Assembly: GCA_944376195.1 (NCBI GenBank)
Contig: CALWBW010000006.1
Coordinates: 1 to 64,000, forward strand
Source: an uncultured Clostridia bacterium
GTDB taxonomy: Bacteria; Bacillota; Clostridia; Oscillospirales; QAMX01
DNA: 64,000 nt
Reading direction: 5' to 3'
Positions 29,001-34,513 of this stretch are shown here, one piece after another (position 1 is the stretch's first letter; each line of letters begins with the position of its first letter). The notes below the pieces were generated by a model. The model was not told the DNA's origin, did not search any database, and saw only the letters and a list, made by a program, of their open reading frames with translations. The translations under genes were made by a program, and so were the position numbers.

Positions 29001-31330
29001 GCAACCCCGGTTGGAACTTTGCCGATCCTTACGAAGGCGGATACCTGACCTATGTGGGCGGCAGCATTGTGGGCTATGACTACAACGCACCGCGTGACGT
29101 CAGCTATGACCTCGACGGCGCGGCCTACGACGACAGCGTGACTTCCGGCGCGTACGGCACATACGTTGTGACGGCGCATTATCCGGAGACGGCGAACACC
29201 GTGGCAGTCACGGCTTCTGCCGAGTATGAAATCACCAAAGCAGCTCTTACCATTACAGGCGACGATATCTATACCCGCCGCTTTGATACGCACTCCAAGC
29301 TGACGGCGACCTACGAAGGCTTCGTAGGCGAGGTGGGCAGCCCGGACAGCGAATTGCGCGACCTGATCGCATTGCCGACCTTCCAGCTGAGCGAAGACCT
29401 CGAGTTGACCGGCGAGTCCCTGACGAACGTCGGTAACCTCCCGATCATCCTGAGCAAGGCCAATGCCCGCAACTACGAGATCACGTATGTGAACGGTATC
29501 GCGAGCACGGCGGCAGACTCTACCCAGGACGATCTGGCGATCCGCGGCATCCCGTCCACGATCTACTACGGCGACAGCTTCCAGCTCTTCCTCTATGGCA
29601 GCAGCGATGGAACGACGACCAACGAGTCCAGCGCCGTCACATGGACGAGCAGCGATCCTGCTATTGCAACGATTGACAAATTCGGCAAGGTCACGATCAC
29701 CGGTGTTGGCAAGTTCACCATCACGGCAGTTCGTGGCGATGATCCGGATACGCAGATCGAGATCACAAGCGCAGATCTTACCGCGCTGGCGCGCCGCAAT
29801 GACTTTGTGGTCGCACGCGAGGATGTGCTCTATGACGGTACTGAAAAGACCGTTGGCGCTGATCTGAAGTTCTATTACATGTCGCATGGCACGCGCTTTG
29901 TAAACGACAATCCGCCGCCTGTTTCCATCACACTGAAGGGCACGGATGCTGGTGAGTACCTCGTAGGAATCAGCTACTTTGATCCTACTGCGACGGAAAC
30001 CCTTGTCTCCGGCAGCGCATTGCTTGCCATCCACAGAGCGCAGGCGACTGTGACGACTGTGGCCGCGACGAAGGAATACGGCGATGAAAATCCGGCATTC
30101 ACCTATGAAACGAACCCGGATGGCGTTTTGACAGGTGCGCGTGTTGAAACCTCCGCGTTTAAAGACAGCGATACCGGCGTCTATGAACTGCTGGTTGCCG
30201 GCGGCACTGCCGATCGCAACTATGTGCTCGCCTATGCGCTGGGTGATGTAAACGCAGACTTCACGGTAACCAAGAAAGATCTGACCTTCAAGGTTGGCAG
30301 CCTGGCTGGTACAAATGGCCAGACCAAGCAGTGGCGTACGATTACGAAGGACGGCACGCGGGGTTATGTGGCGACCATCGACCTGGCTACCGCAGTGTTC
30401 GAGCAGGACGGCGATCGTGTATTCGGTGAGCGCAACCAGATCTTGGATTACGAGGTGGACGGCCTCATTCCGGGCGATTCCCTCGTAGACCTGTGGGATG
30501 CAAGCGCTCGTGACGAAAATATGTGGTTTGCCAAGCTGAATGAGGACTTTGCCCTCAGCGCCGAAGCTGCCGCAAACCGCGAGCTTGACGGCACGACGCA
30601 GATTGACCACGAAGTCGGTACGATTGATCACGCGAAGATTGAAGAGGATATTGAGGAAGCATGGTATGAGATTACCGGCAACACCTCTTCCCGTAACTAC
30701 AACGTAACGTATGAGAACGGTACGCAGAATGTCACGCAGCGTGAGGTTTCGATTGCGAACACCGTGGTTGCGGTACCTGCCGGAACGACAGCGGAAGATC
30801 TGATTACGGTTATCGGACCGCAGCTTTCCATCACCGGCCTTGCCGCGAACCTGAACCACAACTACACGGATCTCTTGCTTGACGTTGAAGCGGCAGTTGA
30901 TACCGCGGCCGGCGCCGATCAGCAGACCGTGAAGCTCACATGCGGCAATACGAACTATGTGCTGGACGACGCGAAATCCACCATTACGGTTGTCATCGGT
31001 GAGGTAACCGGTAACGGCTACTTCATTGAGAAGACAGAGGAGTATACCATCCTGCGCCTGCAGCGTACGCTCGATCTTGCAGACGGTACGACTCATGTTG
31101 AGGCGGCTACCGGAATTGTGGATCTTGAGTTGACGATTAAGGACAGCCAAACGGAAGATGAACTGGTAGTCGGTGTGATGACTGAGATTACGAAGGACAG
31201 CCCCGACTGGAACGATGCATGGGATACGAACTATGCGTACTATATCCTGCGGCATGAGTCCGTGGATGGTCACAAGACGCGCTACAGACTCGAAGCTACC
31301 GGTTATAACTTTAATTACACGAACAACTGA
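17021..31330 (+). CDS. Giant secreted multi-domain surface protein (4769 residues)
   Basis: A Sec signal peptide (basic MSKTRTRVW, hydrophobic core, cleavage near ALA-TG) starts a 4769-residue extracellular protein. Residues about 50-370 and 370-860 form right-handed beta-helix regions rich in MNGGTV-, FDGGTI- and VSGGSL-type turns. From about 860 to 3600 there are roughly eleven copies of an Ig-like domain (pattern YEG..VTLTATV...G.V.FY) alternating with a second Ig-like type (pattern DYYY.WQ.S.DGG.TW). The C-terminal 1100 residues contain YDG-like (DKVYNGDTTA, near 3700), BIG2-like (WTSSDPAIATIDKFGKVT, near 4205) and MBG-like (KEYGDENPAFTY, near 4350) domains. No LPXTG, SLH, choline-binding or dockerin module ends it. 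ATG follows AGGAGG. The SLH protein encoded 30 bp downstream may provide attachment. Adhesin or S-layer-associated stalk is the likely role. Confidence 0.9.
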   Translation: MSKTRTRVWSIVLAFAMVVSLLPATALATGGGTGTVGDPYLVANAQDMTDALDQSGPEIYIRLSGSFTVDTAQNWTIGSGKSVVLDLAGHTLTNTHDASNYYVLKVNGGSLTLEDSSPAKTGTIDVNGSNSYGIQILGTGSTFIMNGGTVTSEGKCALDMNYFTQNAIVEINGGKLATEKHTNAAINVRGSNTTFTMHGGEIDNPSGMWAVFANASSSAPVDSLTLTFDGGTITSNKTGIYIDYPITVNFGGTAEVDASGYGINMSGTGVLNMTGGTVQSDSAAIYSDESSVVKVSGGSLTGAQALKITEGSTAQITNGTFTGDVQGDTSNITIEGGTFKDDVTEYLPEGMGQDSITGEITVSGDAEASIGNRGYLTLEEALEKATSGDVILLRKNVELDDTLTINSTKSGITIDGAGQYTISPSSSFTSGNDLVLVTGDNVTIRNLTVDGKNTAKHGIQFYCAANGAIENVTSQNNNMGCGILINASTVTASGTIKFENNGWGNAINVGFGSGINDAPGASLDVTNAKLEGVTAIYADASDVQRAGEYSGPGGPVTITVKDANGKYVAIADDAFPVYFIPEAVAAANTVITVENPDGEVLRYTKTTSLPAAIDAAKDGAVITLADGDYDVTTNRESDSTYGSDLIIDKDNVTIQAADGATPVIYGFTNKYSGGTGDEGICGQSTVFVSGRNVTLQDLTIMPLGAYAGPGLDSKAVEVTKGATGFVMAGCEITGNKFEKDDQGAHGTTGGGLVYFETNDATLDLNSFGAGTTVLGGWLTSNEDDGYYSVDASGNYWGENADYDDVAAMLGDGATVNDWYTHRDADGNLSGLRVEGGVLIVADPNITGATVRFPDAISGDDYEVASGGQVNFTITLEDETEVQDVYAAYSPDGTGTRYLTVTPVTSTIYTFTAPDAADFSAGVDKTVTVYVTTNSKSEVTLDLDLRGTKEDETSGSAPSPDYITAGSTLTAVVTVQDETGNDITDATGAGVQFTWPDGTITYGYVNGNGTATSQWTPSDAFANGLYVGDSDWTARQKEVTVEFFGTEKYKSATTQETVTIKSRTIAPVADLAIVAKSADSDINVQQLEVLSTYALSLSENDYPVLNAQGVKLQNNIDYTFTWYVNNGNGEWTELTDVSAVTPKNINTKYKVVFTPIGEYSLGGFELVIGCGELKGTTVTTTTNVDANQPLYEGQFLRVTAAVVDEDDNAVTSGEVVFYAERQGEPWTPTELGRVALVNDGSAALSLTNLPAGEYAIAAYYLGAEGVYAASEGKSPAFEIQSATLPETGWSIKIGDGSETNISVGEETTLSISAPAGVVAADYRVEWLVSKDGGVTWLLAGNDATLTITPANNLYQYRALVYPAGNYTQPVNGIALTKVTASANDQIETKLSLTMMPESVFEGETFVLRAQVMAGTVPVTGGYVTFTTDDGFSYAAPVDAAGYAEATILGGVSEKTVYTATYTDPSKIYKDSTGTLTVTPNTREIEMKAAYIKADPADFTVGTAVVLTPPAVFAKDSNTQLTAGRDFYYQWQYSTDYVGGAGDYTATWLNFSAPLAGGSADENAIRVTIGDANTAFRVIAVPYGNYQYPAGGVVTEPICGNADKISTIASVSIRSLENGKEIFDGDEVVLTAAVMYGANLPVTEGFVQFSVTNASGLETVLGTVLLNDKGVATLTTTAYADQMESVTATYFGTSKYQASKNTANLNINSATIAVQTKIIGTFAVNEETSVTLPVVTDADVTTQVLTKDVDYYIVWYVDDGEGWYELIDPEYANGSLKFTPANENTRLAAVVFPMGDYMFPVDGIAAGVIGDATKVTTATTLTTSGDWHEGSTITLTAAVKADQTEVLDGKVEFYATIGGTASVMIGSAALNKNGEAVLTYTLPAYNATNNSISFAANYIGTDVYAASEATASDGKILSATITFGADPKITIADSKNTEVDPENVQVGAEYTLTAPDVYETGNLTTPLTYGKDYYYVWQYSEDGKTWETVYSTMENGGNVYENAVFGNENAEYRAVAYPIIASGTTYRYPATGIVVATSLQAKTIATTTTLTIGNAYVVSGGTNIYPEGRTITLTATVLEQDDSSVPAYGAVKFYYKNASTPASTPVLLGTMSLDPGGSATLSIAAPAAIGSAYIFYAEFEGNTVYAASSSDNTKGNVFVLPNEIALTGAIAIYDADGNEVAAADAVVGTAYTLKGATATVNTPNRSDLQYINAVNAAVAAGEAPAYYSYVWQKSEDGGKTWTNLANNTDTLTDVTFDSSLTVYRLAAFPVESTGWVAPAEGVTSNEVSVGKQSTDVTITLTDVATGTVLANKSNAFEGTEVQVTVDVSKVADKLGTDGTVKLVLVRGHSANPNRERIEIGSADVNNAGKAVFTVVLPAYSYDPANGLSNQINFEVTFTGDDYFEGDMLNVGETYLKLASAAITWKDETGTFTDAVKSITIYEGTKAEGTTVTEMAANGTYTLAIPAIYAGDVYDSGVRKNEQLTVNKDYTVAWQVRMTGEDAATWRTLDGASGDTYTVTCTEGQEKYSYRAVITPMGDYSKAMDLIFGELTPSATLTTLATADTELAATTTTLAVSGTVAEDDSVAIGGDTPFTAVGEHQTQYEGANVTLTATVENADGKVNDGLVYFYRNGEKLNDVGVKVDANGVATLTVATSAWDDAKSATENVDSYYADYEGTTVFDKSSSKIVDPDTSDVKGLVDVYVRSTTIATPRISATYKDGTDTTTKYTTSDANLEGLPAAVEMTFALVQNNTSAISGYSVTATDGRWLKEGVDFTMQWYRENPDVIEGGSESNVNVAIDGATESSYVKDASSLAQKFSIFLTAIGNMKTGAWSKQAIIGDAATPELALDIDYSFEPDAAELEEGVVATAGAHYGDIVTLTATVKGDEAAKALPTGTVTFYYRTSDNNWTQLGDPVSLVQKDTAENKLVAIATYTLDTTKIPFNITGISFSYSGDSFYKAFEMVDAQKDNAATYEAFKLWSIQISNPIREDINMTGYTPDYNDPACYPDGVSYGNLGITIYKVNADGTQGDEVQANATTGKKELQAETEYILEIQDVYTKSGEKLNLAKDNSADITVEWYKSTDNGKTWGPLPETEYTNLDAKTIQVTPATKDYQYMVKIITTPSFYNSQFPELEDFEYSEDGVVITTLQDVTVSVTAKTETPVNGKDNWVYQANPITLFATVSPVEAGEPTGTVEFYYTVLQDGATVNDDGTITDSEGNAIDLDAVTWTAVVSDGTDGGNTANLVETTSATDVDAVMVAELTTSSLPVDKDGTYSNIVIKAVYLGDATFKTMSNITSGDSGADRIASSEIVVFSSKILQNEYIPNHVLTFTKAADGTITGWTYEGVAGDLYDGVIITAKTLKSDGTSTVITLNPVYTIDANDRDHAIFTTPGDLAAIYTLTAGVDYEVEWQYCANYEAYKQYLSDPATYDKNWQQVDDSLVSNYCTVEQVQGYAYRAVVTPLGTEKAQQSFQDADRIYSNILVVEAADARLLTNIRNASSASANGDTVYVDAIVMGGTTTPIGNVTLTVTEKRTDAVVFTETQNLVNGWTTFKWEKVQPGEYTLELALDGNNGYEAAPITEDYIVRFTAQDQLGDAGVPGLLTLTVNNPETTYNGQVQMLGADDVTLTGFTANYSEWKDMALATLTFQYYDEDGNRVAEPKDAGTYQVKAYLPESMYWGYVAAEGTYTIAQREVKISDVIAQDKVYNGDTTANIQTIELALSQIDDTTGLPTGDTGLVEGDSLYVQANGVLSGANAGEQKLTLDGLTLMGPDANNYVIANPDYSESFTVSRNMLKTSAVTAITAAPGYELTDLQFYMIDQYGTRITTKDAEITYLYHDGNDITPVENTNLPGEYTVLISMDETNYNGGAALSLYIVEDRGTAQSVGTVETNLTSAVVEISYTYHVYDGTAKSVTVTPADATVEYAGADGVYRTAAPTDAGRYMVRATKGDMSYYGIMTIVKGEPQFDITAISATYTGSRYNGGVDVDDLDQILTDSNPGWNFADPYEGGYLTYVGGSIVGYDYNAPRDVSYDLDGAAYDDSVTSGAYGTYVVTAHYPETANTVAVTASAEYEITKAALTITGDDIYTRRFDTHSKLTATYEGFVGEVGSPDSELRDLIALPTFQLSEDLELTGESLTNVGNLPIILSKANARNYEITYVNGIASTAADSTQDDLAIRGIPSTIYYGDSFQLFLYGSSDGTTTNESSAVTWTSSDPAIATIDKFGKVTITGVGKFTITAVRGDDPDTQIEITSADLTALARRNDFVVAREDVLYDGTEKTVGADLKFYYMSHGTRFVNDNPPPVSITLKGTDAGEYLVGISYFDPTATETLVSGSALLAIHRAQATVTTVAATKEYGDENPAFTYETNPDGVLTGARVETSAFKDSDTGVYELLVAGGTADRNYVLAYALGDVNADFTVTKKDLTFKVGSLAGTNGQTKQWRTITKDGTRGYVATIDLATAVFEQDGDRVFGERNQILDYEVDGLIPGDSLVDLWDASARDENMWFAKLNEDFALSAEAAANRELDGTTQIDHEVGTIDHAKIEEDIEEAWYEITGNTSSRNYNVTYENGTQNVTQREVSIANTVVAVPAGTTAEDLITVIGPQLSITGLAANLNHNYTDLLLDVEAAVDTAAGADQQTVKLTCGNTNYVLDDAKSTITVVIGEVTGNGYFIEKTEEYTILRLQRTLDLADGTTHVEAATGIVDLELTIKDSQTEDELVVGVMTEITKDSPDWNDAWDTNYAYYILRHESVDGHKTRYRLEATGYNFNYTNN

Positions 31331-31360
31331 GTCCATTCCGATTGAGAAAGGAGAACTGAC

Positions 31361-32455
31361 ATGATGCAACGTAAAAACCATTTTTGGACGCTGTTACTGT
31401 CCCTGATTCTGGTGTTTTCCTTTGCCTGCGGTCTGACGGCCGGAGCAATCGATGTGGACATCGGTGGCTCTGAAGGAGACTTCACGGGTGACGACGATAA
31501 TCCAACCACGAATAAGCCCTCTGTAACCCTCGTGCAAGTCAAATTTGAGTCGGACGACACGTATGGTACGCTGGACGGAAAGACGCAGCTTTCGCTGACT
31601 TCCGGTTCCAAGATTCCGAGCGCCAGCATTCCGAACGTGATTGAAGTAACGACGGGCAGCTTCCTCGGTTGGGTAATTAAAGGCGAGGAGAGCAAGGGCA
31701 TTGTCGATTTGGAGACTTACCGTGTCACCAAAGACATCGTCTTGGTTGCCGTATATGATCAGAATGTAACCCCGGACGATTCCGTTGAGGATGAGGAGGA
31801 CGCCGCGGAAGCGGCGTCCGAGGGGCTCTTGAACAAGGACGATCACATTGCCTATATGCAGGGCGACGACAACAACAATTTCCGTCCCTCCGATTCCCTG
31901 ACCCGCGCCGAGGCCTGCACAGTGTTCTATAACCTGTTGCTGGACAAGGATGTTAAGATCACGAAGTCCTTTGCGGATGTGGATCCTGACGCGTGGTATG
32001 GCACGCCGGTTCTGACGCTGGCGAGCCTGGGTATTCTGAACGGCTATGAGGACGGCACGTTCCTTCCGAATGCGCCGATTTCCCGTGCTGAATTCGTCGC
32101 GATTGCTTCTCGTTTCGAAGAAGTAGAGCCCGGCGTTTTGAATTTCTCAGATGTCCCGGAGGACAACTGGGCCTATGATTCCATCGCCTCCGCAGTGGCA
32201 AAGGGATGGGTTTCCGGCCTGCCGGATGGCACCTTTGGTCTGAACATGCAGATTGATCGTGCGTCCGTCACGCGTATTGTTAACGCCATGTTGGATCGTA
32301 CGCCGGATGAGGACTACATCGATACGCACGATGTCCGCACCTTTGACGATCTGGATAAGACGAATTGGGCGTACTACGAGATCATGGAAGCGACGAACGC
32401 GCATGATTATGTTGCGGACGGCGACGGAGAAACCTGGGTAGCGCTTGCTGATTAA
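31361..32455 (+). CDS. Secreted SLH-domain protein
   Basis: The 364-residue protein has its own signal peptide (MMQRKNHFW, hydrophobic run, cleavage near AGA). A beta-rich module follows (VTLVQVKFESDDTYGTLDG to ILVAVYDQN, resembling a Listeria-Bacteroides-type repeat). After an acidic linker come three SLH repeats from about residue 160 to the end. The repeats show LTRAE, ISRAE and IDRAS at the motif normally read as TRAE, with FADV, FSDV and FDDL openings. SLH repeats bind pyruvylated secondary cell-wall polymers. It starts 30 bp after the giant gene with AAAGGAG, so they are an operon. Because it has a separate signal peptide and ribosome binding site, it is not a frameshifted tail of the giant protein. 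An anchoring partner role is inference. Confidence 0.93.
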   Translation: MMQRKNHFWTLLLSLILVFSFACGLTAGAIDVDIGGSEGDFTGDDDNPTTNKPSVTLVQVKFESDDTYGTLDGKTQLSLTSGSKIPSASIPNVIEVTTGSFLGWVIKGEESKGIVDLETYRVTKDIVLVAVYDQNVTPDDSVEDEEDAAEAASEGLLNKDDHIAYMQGDDNNNFRPSDSLTRAEACTVFYNLLLDKDVKITKSFADVDPDAWYGTPVLTLASLGILNGYEDGTFLPNAPISRAEFVAIASRFEEVEPGVLNFSDVPEDNWAYDSIASAVAKGWVSGLPDGTFGLNMQIDRASVTRIVNAMLDRTPDEDYIDTHDVRTFDDLDKTNWAYYEIMEATNAHDYVADGDGETWVALAD

Positions 32456-32485
32456 AAGCAGTGATCCCGAAACTGTATCAGCACA

Positions 32486-32519
32486 AAACCCGGTGTGGCC
32501 GAAAGGCTGCACCGGGTTT
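32486..32519 (+). terminator. Terminator of the giant/SLH operon
   Basis: AAACCCGGTGTGGCC pairs with GGCTGCACCGGGTTT around GAAA, followed by further T residues. A second plus-strand hairpin with T-run follows at 32557-32579. Confidence 0.9.
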
Positions 32520-32556
32520 TTCATTTCCTATGTTCAAGGTTTGGGACGAATGCAGG

Positions 32557-32579
32557 AAGCCACAAGGTGGCTTTCTTTT
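32557..32579 (+). terminator. Second terminator after the SLH gene
   Basis: AAGCCAC (32557-32563) and GTGGCTT (32567-32573) form a small stem followed by TCTTTT. It backs up the first terminator. Confidence 0.6.
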
Positions 32580-32624
32580 GCGTGAGGATTGCGTAAAGCA
32601 GGCGTTCATTCGAAAATAAGGCAT

Positions 32625-32653
32625 AAAAAAAGCCGGAGGATCACGCCTCCGGC
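32625..32653 (-). terminator. Minus-strand terminator of the candidate RNA
   Basis: On the minus strand GCCGGAGG pairs with CCTCCGGC and is followed by TTTTTTT. No leftward protein gene lies upstream of it, which is the main reason to suspect an RNA gene. Confidence 0.7.
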
Positions 32654-32688
32654 GTATTTTGTTGGTTAAACGGCAAAAATGGATGCAA

Positions 32689-32736
32689 AATAGCCCTTGA
32701 TGAACTTGCTTTTCCTGCAACTCATCAAGGGCTATT
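32689..32736. repeat. 15-bp perfect stem with nested helix
   Basis: AATAGCCCTTGATGA (32689-32703) and its exact complement (32722-32736) enclose an 18-nt loop that contains a further TTGC/GCAA pairing. On the minus strand the right arm runs into TTTT, so it may act as a first terminator, a structured RNA end or a MITE-like terminal repeat. Confidence 0.75.
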
Positions 32737-33101
32737 CCGCCGCAAAGGTCGGTTCCATTCGTGCTTAACCTCGCTTTCTACGGATTGAAAATGCCTTTTC
32801 CTTTTGCAATTTGAACTTTACCTCAAAAGTTTCAGATTTTTTGATTCAATTTCCCTTAAAGCCATTCATGAAAGTCGAACTGTTAAAGCTTTCTCTTCAT
32901 TCGGCATTTCACGGGAAAAATCATCTTGTTCTGTTTTTCTTCTGACCTTTTGCTGCTTTGCTCAAATCTGCTTCTTTCTTGACAACGCTTTTCTCCTTGT
33001 ATTACATCGAAGAAGTTCGTTGCCTGGAAATTTCATCTCCTCTTGTTCACACATTCGGTTTTGAAATTCCTCTGGAAAAGTTCATTTCCTTTTGTGTCTT
33101 T

Positions 33102-33130
33102 ATTATACGTCCGATACGCAGAAATTACAA
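33102..33130 (-). promoter_or_regulatory. Minus-strand promoter in the AT-rich region
   Basis: TTGTAA (complement of 33125-33130) and TATAAT (complement of 33102-33107) are 17 bp apart. It points toward the terminator at 32625-32653. Confidence 0.6.
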
Positions 33131-33205
33131 GATGGAATAATGGATAAAAAAGTTCCAAGTTTCCTGTGCAAACGGGAGAATTTCATCTCAAAAAAGAGCA
33201 AAATA

Positions 33206-33234
33206 TTGCTTTTCAATTTTAGTTGTGCTATACT
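33206..33234 (+). promoter_or_regulatory. Plus-strand promoter candidate in the AT-rich region
   Basis: TTGCTT (33206-33211) and TATACT (33229-33234) are 17 bp apart. Downstream lies a short GGGGCG/CGTCCC hairpin and a 32-codon open frame (33342-33440) lacking a ribosome binding site. What it transcribes is unclear. Confidence 0.4.
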
Positions 33235-33487
33235 GAATCTGTTGGGGCGTTTTACGTCCCTTTTGCTTTTGTTTGGCGGAATGATAAGTCTTGCACGCTA
33301 CCGTGCGTACTCTTAACAGAATCAAGAAGACAAACTCTTCCATGGCAGCTGTTTTCGCGTCGACAGACACCTGTATGGCAGAATTGCAATTTGAATGGGA
33401 GAATTGTGCCGATGAGCAGGGGCAATTTGTTTTGAAATGATTTACTAGATGTCTGACGGATGCATGAATACAGTGTTTTTTCAAACG

Positions 33488-33523
33488 AAAACCCCCGAAC
33501 GCGGTTTGCGCACCGGGGTTTTT
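33488..33523 (-). terminator. Terminator of the tRNA-Leu gene
   Basis: AAAACCCC and GGGGTTTT arms enclose a GC-rich inner helix. The minus-strand reading ends in a T-run just after the tRNA 3' end. Confidence 0.75.
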
Positions 33524-33527
33524 GTTA

Positions 33528-33612
33528 TGGTACGGGTAGTGGGGGTCGAACCCACACGCCTTGCGGCACAGGAACCTAAATCCTGCACGTCTGCCAATTC
33601 CGCCATACCCGC
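33528..33612 (-). tRNA. tRNA-Leu (anticodon UAG)
   Basis: The 85-nt gene begins GCGGGTATGGCGGAATTGGC and ends TACCCGTACCA, with CCA encoded. The anticodon loop TTTAGGT sits between GCAGGA and TCCTGT and gives anticodon TAG, which reads CUN leucine codons. A long variable arm (GCCGCAAGGC region) and the T-arm GGGTTCGACCC complete the class II tRNA-Leu fold. Position 1-72 is a G-U pair. Confidence 0.95.
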
Positions 33613-33660
33613 AAATGAGATCCGATGAAGTCCGGATCCGCACGCCTGCCCCAGAGAAAG

Positions 33661-34356
33661 TCAACTTACTTCGCCGTCTACAATCAAACGGCTTTCCCCT
33701 GCGCGAAGAGCTGCGACAAACTCCTCACCCGTACGCACACGGTGCGGAAACGCCAGACCTGCACGGCCGATTCCTGCGTAATCATCCCAGTGCGCGTCTG
33801 CGCCGGAGGTGCGAAGCAGACCCAGACGGTCGGCCAGCGCTGCGGATTTTGCGTTTGCCTCAGGCGGATCGGAGTAGTTAAAAACCTCCACGGCGTCGCA
33901 GACGGAGAGATCCGGCTCATAAAAAGCCGCCATGTAGGAACGAAAGCGGTAGGGGTGCGCATGGGAGATCAGGCCGCCCGCCGCGTGAACGCGCCGTCCG
34001 AATTCCACCAGGGGGAGCCGGTCTATTTCGGGATTTGCTTTCCAAAACGCTATGCCGACCCCATAGATGAGGACTTCTTTCCAATGGCCGTAGTTGTGCT
34101 CCATGCCGAAGAGAAGGTCAAATCCCAGTTCGTCCGCGACCGGCTTTGCAGAGAGAAACGCCTCATAGTAGCGCTGCATCCGCGCTTCCCAGGAAAGCTT
34201 CCGCGGGATTGCGGAGTTCCCGGAGACGAAGTGATCGGTAAGTACGCCGCCGGCATACCCCGCTGCGTGATAAGCGCGCACCATGTCGGCTGCGCTGGAT
34301 TTGCCGCAGGCGCTGCCTTCGCAGGAATGCATATGCGTTTCATACCGGTACCACAT
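33661..34356 (-). CDS. PHP-domain metal-dependent hydrolase
   Basis: The 231-residue protein opens ETHMHSCEGSACG, the HxH motif of PHP phosphoesterases. It continues with LTDHFVSGN, LLFGMEHNYG, HAAGGLISHAHPYR and TSGADAHWDD, which supply the remaining His, Glu and Asp metal ligands. Length fits stand-alone PHP proteins such as YciV-type 3',5'-nucleoside bisphosphate phosphatases or histidinol-phosphate-phosphatase relatives. It stands 48 bp upstream of the tRNA-Leu gene on the same strand and could be co-transcribed with it. Substrate is unknown. Confidence 0.85.
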   Translation of the reverse strand: MWYRYETHMHSCEGSACGKSSAADMVRAYHAAGYAGGVLTDHFVSGNSAIPRKLSWEARMQRYYEAFLSAKPVADELGFDLLFGMEHNYGHWKEVLIYGVGIAFWKANPEIDRLPLVEFGRRVHAAGGLISHAHPYRFRSYMAAFYEPDLSVCDAVEVFNYSDPPEANAKSAALADRLGLLRTSGADAHWDDYAGIGRAGLAFPHRVRTGEEFVAALRAGESRLIVDGEVS

Positions 34357-34429
34357 GAAAACCCGACCTTCCCGGCCTTAGAATGGTCTTATTTTAGCAC
34401 CGAATTGCCGGGTTTGTCAAGGGCGGCGA

Positions 34430-34459
34430 TTGACAAGGACGTCTGCGGCGTATTATAAT
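34430..34459 (+). promoter_or_regulatory. asnA promoter
   Basis: TTGACA (34430-34435) and TATAAT (34454-34459) match consensus exactly with an 18-bp spacer, 55 bp upstream of the asnA start. Confidence 0.85.
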
Positions 34460-34513
34460 AAAAGAATCTTGAAACCGCATGTTGAGATTTTTACAATAAC
34501 GGGGGAATTCCAT

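Larger units (their letters stand above)
32625..33095 (-). ncRNA. Candidate minus-strand non-coding RNA
   Basis: A good minus-strand promoter (33102-33130) and a textbook minus-strand terminator (GCCGGAGG stem at 32632-32653, then seven T residues) delimit a transcript of about 470 nt. No convincing protein is encoded in it; the best open frame has 24 codons and a poorly spaced ribosome binding site. The 3' part contains a long hairpin at 32689-32736. It does not show the conserved cores of RNase P RNA, tmRNA or SRP RNA that I know. Identity unknown. Confidence 0.35.
32456..33527. other. AT-rich 1.07-kb intergenic region without a supported protein gene
   Basis: After the operon terminators the sequence from about 32760 to 33430 is much more AT-rich than its surroundings. 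The plus strand is pyrimidine-rich. No frame shows a recognisable protein. It holds a minus-strand promoter, two minus-strand hairpins (the last with a T-run) and a plus-strand promoter. It ends at the tRNA-Leu terminator. It could be RNA-coding or a decayed insertion. Confidence 0.6.

Noticed and set aside
17021-31330. Tandem repeats of the giant gene as a CRISPR or satellite array
   Set aside because: The repeats are protein-level domain repeats of about 90-100 residues with low nucleotide identity, not short identical DNA units with spacers.
31328-31365. Possible frameshift splitting one protein into the giant gene and the SLH gene
   Set aside because: The SLH gene has its own AAAGGAG site and a complete signal peptide, which an internal segment would not have.
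25952-31381. Minus-strand open frame of about 1800 codons antisense to the giant gene (and a similar one at 17936-22543)
   Set aside because: The codon bias of the giant gene removes stop codons from one antisense frame. The translations have no domain, no signal peptide and improbable composition, and no promoter or ribosome binding site supports them.
32962-33036. 24-codon minus-strand gene (MKFPGNELLRCN...) inside the candidate RNA
   Set aside because: The purine-rich site directly abuts the ATG with no spacing, the product has no recognisable features, and similar short frames are common in purine-rich DNA.
32625-33480. Known housekeeping RNA (tmRNA, RNase P RNA, 6S RNA) in the AT-rich region
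   Set aside because: I looked for the tRNA-like ends and tag of tmRNA, the conserved RNase P core and end-to-end pairing of 6S RNA on both strands and saw none of them, though a covariance search would be decisive.
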